Assembly (NCBI GenBank): GCA_903828535.1
Contig: CAIKMN010000027.1
Location: 1 to 64,000 of the forward strand
DNA: 64,000 bases
DNA from: an uncultured Curvibacter sp.
GTDB taxonomy: Bacteria; Pseudomonadota; Gammaproteobacteria; Burkholderiales; Burkholderiaceae_C
Direction: 5' to 3'
Below, one piece after another: positions 60,601 through 64,000 of this stretch. The position numbers and the translations under genes are program-made. The notes below the pieces were generated by a model. The model was not told the DNA's origin. It searched no databases and worked only from the letters and a program-made list of their open reading frames with translations. How positions within the stretch are numbered: the first letter of the stretch is position 1; every line of letters starts with the position of its first letter.

Positions 60601-60729
60601 GGCGGCTTGATCGTCAGTCAGTTGCTGACGCTGTTCACCACGCCCGTGATTTATTTGGCCTTCGATGCCCTGTCTCGAAAGTGGCGCGAGCGTCAAAAAC
60701 GAAACGAATCGCAGGCCGCTCAGCCGTGA
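57625..60729 (+). CDS. mdtB: RND efflux pump inner-membrane protein, MdtB-like
   Basis: A 1034-residue HAE1-type RND pump with 12 membrane helices and two large periplasmic loops. It begins [20 protein letters not shown], has the proton-relay helix 4 region [19 protein letters not shown], and helices 10-11 with [20 protein letters not shown]. The ATG at 57625 starts ten bases after mdtA. MdtB works as a heterotrimer with MdtC in E. coli. Its stop overlaps the mdtC GTG start. Confidence 0.93.
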   Translation: MNVSRLFILRPVATSLLMVAILLAGLLAFRLLPLSALPEVDYPTIEVTTLYPGASPDVVTSSITAPLEVQFGQMPGLTQMSSTSSGGASVITLRFSLDVTLDVGEQEVQAAINAATNLLPADLPMPPIYNKVNPADAPVLTLAITSKTLPVIRVHDLVETRLAQKLSQVPGVGMVSIAGGRRPAVRIQANPERLAAMGMSLEDVRSAIVVANVNQAKGSFDGPSRASTIDANDQLFSASDYEKIIIAYKNGSPVFLRDIAQSVDAAENARLAAWADLQPAVILNVQRQPGANVIKTVDQIKALLPKLQANLPASLEVQVLTDRTVTIRSSVEDVEFELMLAIALVVMVIFVFLRSVSATFIPAVAVPLSLVGTFGVMYLVGFSINNLTLMALTISTGFVVDDAIVMIENISRYVEEGMPPLEAALKGSKQIGFTIISLTVSLIAVLIPLLFMSDVVGRLFHEFAITLAVSILISAVVSLTLTPMLCAKLLKHTPESSHGRIYRATGRFFDNMIAHYGRALTWVLDHRHTVMWVFVFTVFLTAVLYIVVPKGFFPVQDTGVIQGITEASQDTSFQAMAERQQALAEQVLKDPAVASLSSFIGIDGTNATLNAGRMLINLKPRDQRDADASGVINRLEANLKAVPGIQLFMQPVQDLTIEDHISRTQYQFMMSSPSPEILAKTTHQLIDRLQKRPELSSVASDLMDNGRQAWIDIDRDTAGRLGVTVAAIDAALYDAFGQRLVSTIFTQSNQYRVVLEVAPRFQTNPQELAKLYVPNVAGEQVALASLAKISERPVSLVVNHLGQFPAVTVSFNAAPGVSLGEAVQAIRDEEAAMDMPLSVETGFQGAARAFQASLGNTLLLILAAVVTMYIVLGVLYESYIHPITILSTLPSAGLGALLALKITHLDLDIIAIIGIVLLIGIVKKNAIMMIDFALEAEREQGLPAREAIYQAGLLRFRPILMTTMAALLGALPLMLGTGVGSELRHPLGVTMVGGLIVSQLLTLFTTPVIYLAFDALSRKWRERQKRNESQAAQP

Positions 60730-63700
60730 ATTTCTCAGCGACTTTTATTCGGCGACCCATTGCCACCACCTTGTTGACGGTGGGCATTTTGTTGTCCGGC
60801 TTGATCGCTTACCGTTTGCTGCCGGTGGCGCCTTTGCCGCAGGTGGACTTTCCCACGATCAACGTATCGGCGAACTTGCCAGGTGCCAGCCCAGAGACCA
60901 TGGCCACCACCGTGGCCACGCCGCTGGAACACGTTTTGGGCAGCATCGCCGGCGTGGCTGAAATCACCTCGTCGTCGTCTCTGGGCAAGACCTCGATCAC
61001 GTTGCAGTTTGATTTGGACCGTGACATCAACGGCGCCGCCCGAGATGTGCAAGCGGCCATCAACGCGGCCCGCGCCTTGCTCCCCACCAGCTTGCCGAGC
61101 AACCCGACCTACCACAAGGTGAATCCGGCCGATGCGCCCATTTTGGTCTTGTCTTTGACCTCGGATGTGCTGAGTCGCGGTCAGATGTATGACGCGGCTT
61201 CCACGGTGTTGGCGCAGCGTTTGGCGCAAGTAGAAGGTGTGGGGCAAGTGGTGGTGGGCGGTGGCGCTTTGCCCGCCGTCCGGGTCGAGGTCGACCCCAA
61301 CCGCTTGGCCGAAACGGGCACGGCCTTGGACACCGTGCGTTTGGCCTTGAGCGCCAACAACACCAACCGACCCAAGGGCGTGCTGGAAGATGGCCTGCAC
61401 AGTTGGCAGGTGGGCGACAACGACCAAGCCCGTACCGCCGCTGAATATGCGCCTTTGATATTGCACATCGCCAACGGCAATGCCCTGCGTTTGCGCGATG
61501 TGGCCGACGTGACCGACTCCGTGCAAGACGTCTACAACTACGGCGCTGCCCAAGGCAAGCCCGCCATTTTGTTGGTGCTCTTCAAACAACCCGGGGCGAA
61601 CATCATCAGCACCGTCGACAAGGTGCGCAACCTGTTGCCGCGCTTGAAATCGGCCATTCCAGCCGCCATTGACCTGGACGTTTTGATCGACCGAACGCCC
61701 ACCATCCGCGGCTCTTTGATCGAAGTCGAGCGCTCCCTGATGATCTCCATTGGCCTGGTGATCATGGTGGTGTTTTTGTTTTTGCGCCACTTCCGCACGG
61801 CCTTGATTCCGAGTGTGGCGGTGCCGGCTTCTTTGGCCGGCACGTTTGCGGTGATGTACCTGTGTGGCTACAGCCTCGACAACCTCTCGCTGATGGCGCT
61901 GACCGTGGCCACTGGTTTTGTGGTGGACGATGCGATTGTGGTGCTCGAAAACATCTCGCGTCACATCGAACGCGGCATGACCCCGATGGCCGCTGCACTC
62001 AAAGGCAGTCGAGAAATTGGCTTTACGGTCATTTCCATCAGCCTGTCTTTGATCGCGGTTTTCATCCCCGTCTTGTTGATGGGCGGCGTGGTGGGGCGTT
62101 TGTTTCGTGAATTTGCCGTGGTGCTGACGGTGGCCATTTTGGTGTCCATGGTGATCTCGCTCACCACCACGCCGATGATGTGCTCGGTTTTGCTGCGCCC
62201 AGAAAAAAGAGTCGCCAACCCCAGCCGATGGGCGCGTTTTGAAGCCCGCTTTCGCCGCGGCAGCGAGCGCCTTTATCGCCGCACTTTGGCCTTGGCTTTG
62301 CGCTGGCAACCGGCCACTTTGTTGGTGCTGTTTTTGGTGGTGGCCTTGAATGTGTATTTGTACCGGATCATCCCGATGGGCTTTTTCCCGCAGCAAGACA
62401 CCGGCCGCATCGTGGGCAACATTCAGGCCGATCAGGCCACTTCTTTTGCCGCCATGCAAAAACGCCTCGACACCTTCATGGCCATTGTGCGGACCGATCC
62501 GGCGGTCGACAAGGTGGGCGGTTTTACGGGCGGCAGCCAAAAGAACTCGGCCAATATGTTCATCTCGCTCAAGCCCTTGAGCGAGCGCAAAGTGAGTGCA
62601 GATCAAGTGGTGGCGCGTTTGCGGGGTAAATTAAGCAAAATTCCGGGCGCCAACTTGTACTTGGTGCCCGTCCAAGACATTCGCATTGGTGGTCGGCAGT
62701 CGAATGCGCAGTACCAGTTCACGCTGATGTCCGACAACCTGCAAGACCTGCGCACGTGGGAGCCCCGCATTCGACGGCAGTTGATGCAGTCGCCCCTGTT
62801 GACCGACGTCAGCAGCGACCAACAAGACAAAGGCCTTCAAAATTCTTTGGTGATTGACCGCGACACAGCCGCCCGACTGGGTCTGAACATGCGCACCATC
62901 GACACCATTTTGAACGACGCTTTTGGTCAAACCCAAGCCGCGGTGATTTACAACCCGCTCAACCAATATTGGGTGGTCATGGAGCTGGCCCAGGAATACC
63001 AAAAATCGCCCGAGTCTTTGAAGCAATTGATGTTCACGCCGTCCACTTCCAACGTGGTGGCCGCCGGCGCCAAAGCCTCATTGGCCGCCTCAACCGCGCA
63101 GCCAACGTCCTCCACCAAGCAAATTCCCTTGGCCTCTTTTGCCAAGGTCGAACTCACCAACACCGCCTTGTCTGTGGCCCACCAAAGCGGGGCGCCTGCA
63201 GCGACCATCAGCTTCAACTTGCCCATGGGCATCTCGCTTTCACAAGCCTCTGAGGCCATCACCCAAGTGGTGGCCGACTTGGGCGTGCCAACGACGGTGC
63301 GGGGCAGCTTTCAAGGCACGGCGGCGGCCTTCCAAAAGTCTTTGGCCAGCCAACCCTTTTTGATTGTGATGGCCTTGCTGACCATTTACTTGGTGCTGGG
63401 CGTTTTGTATGAAAGCCTGATTCACCCCATCACCATTTTGTCGACGTTGCCCTCGGCGGGGGTGGGTGCCCTGCTCGCGCTGATGTTTACCAAAACGGAG
63501 TTCTCTTTGATCGCTTTGATTGGGGTCATTTTGCTGATTGGTATCGTCAAGAAGAACGCCATCATGATGATCGACTTCGCCATCGCCTACCGCCGTGAAG
63601 CCGCTGAGCGTGGGCATACCGTGACCGCAGCGCAAGCCATTTACCGCGCTTGCGAACTGCGCGTGCGTCCCATCGTGATGACCACGGTGGCGGCTATTTT

Positions 63701-63890
63701 TGGCGCGATTCCTTTGGCCGTCGGCACGGGCGATGGCTCGGAGCTGCGCCAGCCTTTGGGGATATCCATTGTGGGTGGCTTGATCTTCAGCCAGTTTTTG
63801 ACTTTGTACACCACGCCGGTGGTTTACGTGTGCATGGACCGCCTCAGCACCCGGTGGCGCACGTGGTTTCGGAAAGGGACTGCATCATGA
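60726..63890 (+). CDS. mdtC: RND efflux pump inner-membrane protein, MdtC-like
   Basis: A second, distinct RND pump of 1054 residues, starting at a GTG (60726) in a GTGA overlap with mdtB. It begins [19 protein letters not shown] and has [19 protein letters not shown] in helix 4 and [20 protein letters not shown] in the helix 10-11 region. A Ser/Thr/Ala-rich insert ([19 protein letters not shown]) near residue 780-797 enlarges the second periplasmic loop. Two non-identical RND genes with one adaptor are the MdtABC/MuxABC pattern. Confidence 0.93.
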   Translation: MNFSATFIRRPIATTLLTVGILLSGLIAYRLLPVAPLPQVDFPTINVSANLPGASPETMATTVATPLEHVLGSIAGVAEITSSSSLGKTSITLQFDLDRDINGAARDVQAAINAARALLPTSLPSNPTYHKVNPADAPILVLSLTSDVLSRGQMYDAASTVLAQRLAQVEGVGQVVVGGGALPAVRVEVDPNRLAETGTALDTVRLALSANNTNRPKGVLEDGLHSWQVGDNDQARTAAEYAPLILHIANGNALRLRDVADVTDSVQDVYNYGAAQGKPAILLVLFKQPGANIISTVDKVRNLLPRLKSAIPAAIDLDVLIDRTPTIRGSLIEVERSLMISIGLVIMVVFLFLRHFRTALIPSVAVPASLAGTFAVMYLCGYSLDNLSLMALTVATGFVVDDAIVVLENISRHIERGMTPMAAALKGSREIGFTVISISLSLIAVFIPVLLMGGVVGRLFREFAVVLTVAILVSMVISLTTTPMMCSVLLRPEKRVANPSRWARFEARFRRGSERLYRRTLALALRWQPATLLVLFLVVALNVYLYRIIPMGFFPQQDTGRIVGNIQADQATSFAAMQKRLDTFMAIVRTDPAVDKVGGFTGGSQKNSANMFISLKPLSERKVSADQVVARLRGKLSKIPGANLYLVPVQDIRIGGRQSNAQYQFTLMSDNLQDLRTWEPRIRRQLMQSPLLTDVSSDQQDKGLQNSLVIDRDTAARLGLNMRTIDTILNDAFGQTQAAVIYNPLNQYWVVMELAQEYQKSPESLKQLMFTPSTSNVVAAGAKASLAASTAQPTSSTKQIPLASFAKVELTNTALSVAHQSGAPAATISFNLPMGISLSQASEAITQVVADLGVPTTVRGSFQGTAAAFQKSLASQPFLIVMALLTIYLVLGVLYESLIHPITILSTLPSAGVGALLALMFTKTEFSLIALIGVILLIGIVKKNAIMMIDFAIAYRREAAERGHTVTAAQAIYRACELRVRPIVMTTVAAIFGAIPLAVGTGDGSELRQPLGISIVGGLIFSQFLTLYTTPVVYVCMDRLSTRWRTWFRKGTAS

Positions 63891-64000
63891 AATTCCTGTC
63901 TAGTTTGAGTTTGCCTTCGACGTCATGGACCGCTCGTCATTCCTGGCCCTCCGGGTTCTCCGGGTTCTTTTTGGCCAGCCTGACCTGCATGACCAACTTG
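63887..64000 (+). CDS. Start of next pump gene, probably outer-membrane efflux channel (partial)
   Basis: An ATG at 63887 overlaps the mdtC stop (ATGA), and the frame stays open to the window end (38 codons). It encodes a Ser/Pro-rich start ([19 protein letters not shown]) followed by a hydrophobic stretch ([13 protein letters not shown]) that looks like an export signal. By position and signal it is most likely the OprM/TolC-type outer-membrane factor of the MdtABC pump, but no family motif is inside the window. Confidence 0.6.
   Translation, partial: MKFLSSLSLPSTSWTARHSWPSGFSGFFLASLTCMTNL

Noticed and set aside
59476..60696. Long minus-strand frame opposite mdtB
   Set aside because: Same shadow pattern (Gln/His/Arg-rich, no motifs), fully covered by the RND pump gene.
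60735..62606. Very long open frame on the minus strand opposite mdtC, rich in His, Gln and Arg
   Set aside because: Its composition is the typical antisense shadow of a G+C-rich membrane-protein gene. It has no recognisable domain and lies fully within a strongly coded gene.

Overview
The window is a stretch of ordinary, densely coded chromosome from a betaproteobacterium. The order Burkholderiales is well supported, and the family Comamonadaceae (Limnohabitans/Rhodoferax-like) is likely. Evidence: the 5S rRNA 3' end, the S-adenosylhomocysteine riboswitch in front of ahcY, a second 88-residue IF-1, a double-length UvrA-like protein, a liu leucine-degradation cluster and the COG4986-type duplicated ABC permease. 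No phage, transposon, integron, CRISPR array or tRNA was found, and no gap between genes exceeds about 260 bases.

Layout. 1-120: end of an rRNA operon (5S 3' end and terminator). 186-8501: argB, a fumarylacetoacetate-hydrolase-family enzyme, then liuB-liuC-liuD-liuE with a DUF1289 protein and a DsbA-fold isomerase, tightly packed or overlapping. A bidirectional terminator separates this from actP and its DUF485 partner (minus strand). 10913-16728: a uvrA-like gene encoding two UvrA units in tandem, broken by a single-base frameshift at a C run. 16760-21984 (minus): a duplicated-permease ABC transporter, its ATPase, prfC and gtrA in one run. A symmetric -10 element at 21996-22003 lies between this run and the riboswitch-controlled ahcY, followed by tlyA and metF (methyl cycle). 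25396-27300: cbpA, infA2 and a glycine-rich RRM protein. 27315-32264: PaaI thioesterase, panE, an unknown protein, an MFS carrier, an OmpA-domain protein and a DUF2721 membrane protein.

32286-36650 (minus): an MCP and an overlapping separate PAS protein, then ggt preceded by an unlisted 55-codon ORF and a strong promoter bracketed by 12-bp repeats, then a DUF1330 protein. 36910-38876: Pal-like lipoprotein, a Rieske oxygenase and a stand-alone 2Fe-2S ferredoxin. 38907-41346: rlmJ, then rplM-rpsI with a foldable leader, then erpA. 41343-44033 (minus): an M23 peptidase and anmK (cell-wall turnover and recycling), divergent from tyrS. 45432-48896: glmU-glmS (UDP-GlcNAc synthesis, placed directly before surface-polysaccharide genes). 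48982-56224: RfaH/NusG paralogue, Wza-like exporter, Wzz-like chain-length protein, WecA-like initiating transferase, galE and a DUF218 membrane protein, which form part of an exopolysaccharide export module. 56328-64000: MdtABC-type RND pump with two different inner-membrane pumps and the start of its outer-membrane channel.

I did not find a convincing undescribed defence or mobile system. The items most worth a second look are the doubled and frameshifted UvrA, the symmetric promoter plus riboswitch at ahcY, the small ORF and operator-like repeats before ggt, the bipartite PAS/MCP receptor, the ferredoxin that stands where VanB would be, the alternative hairpins before rplM, and the 24-bp palindrome before the RfaH-like gene.
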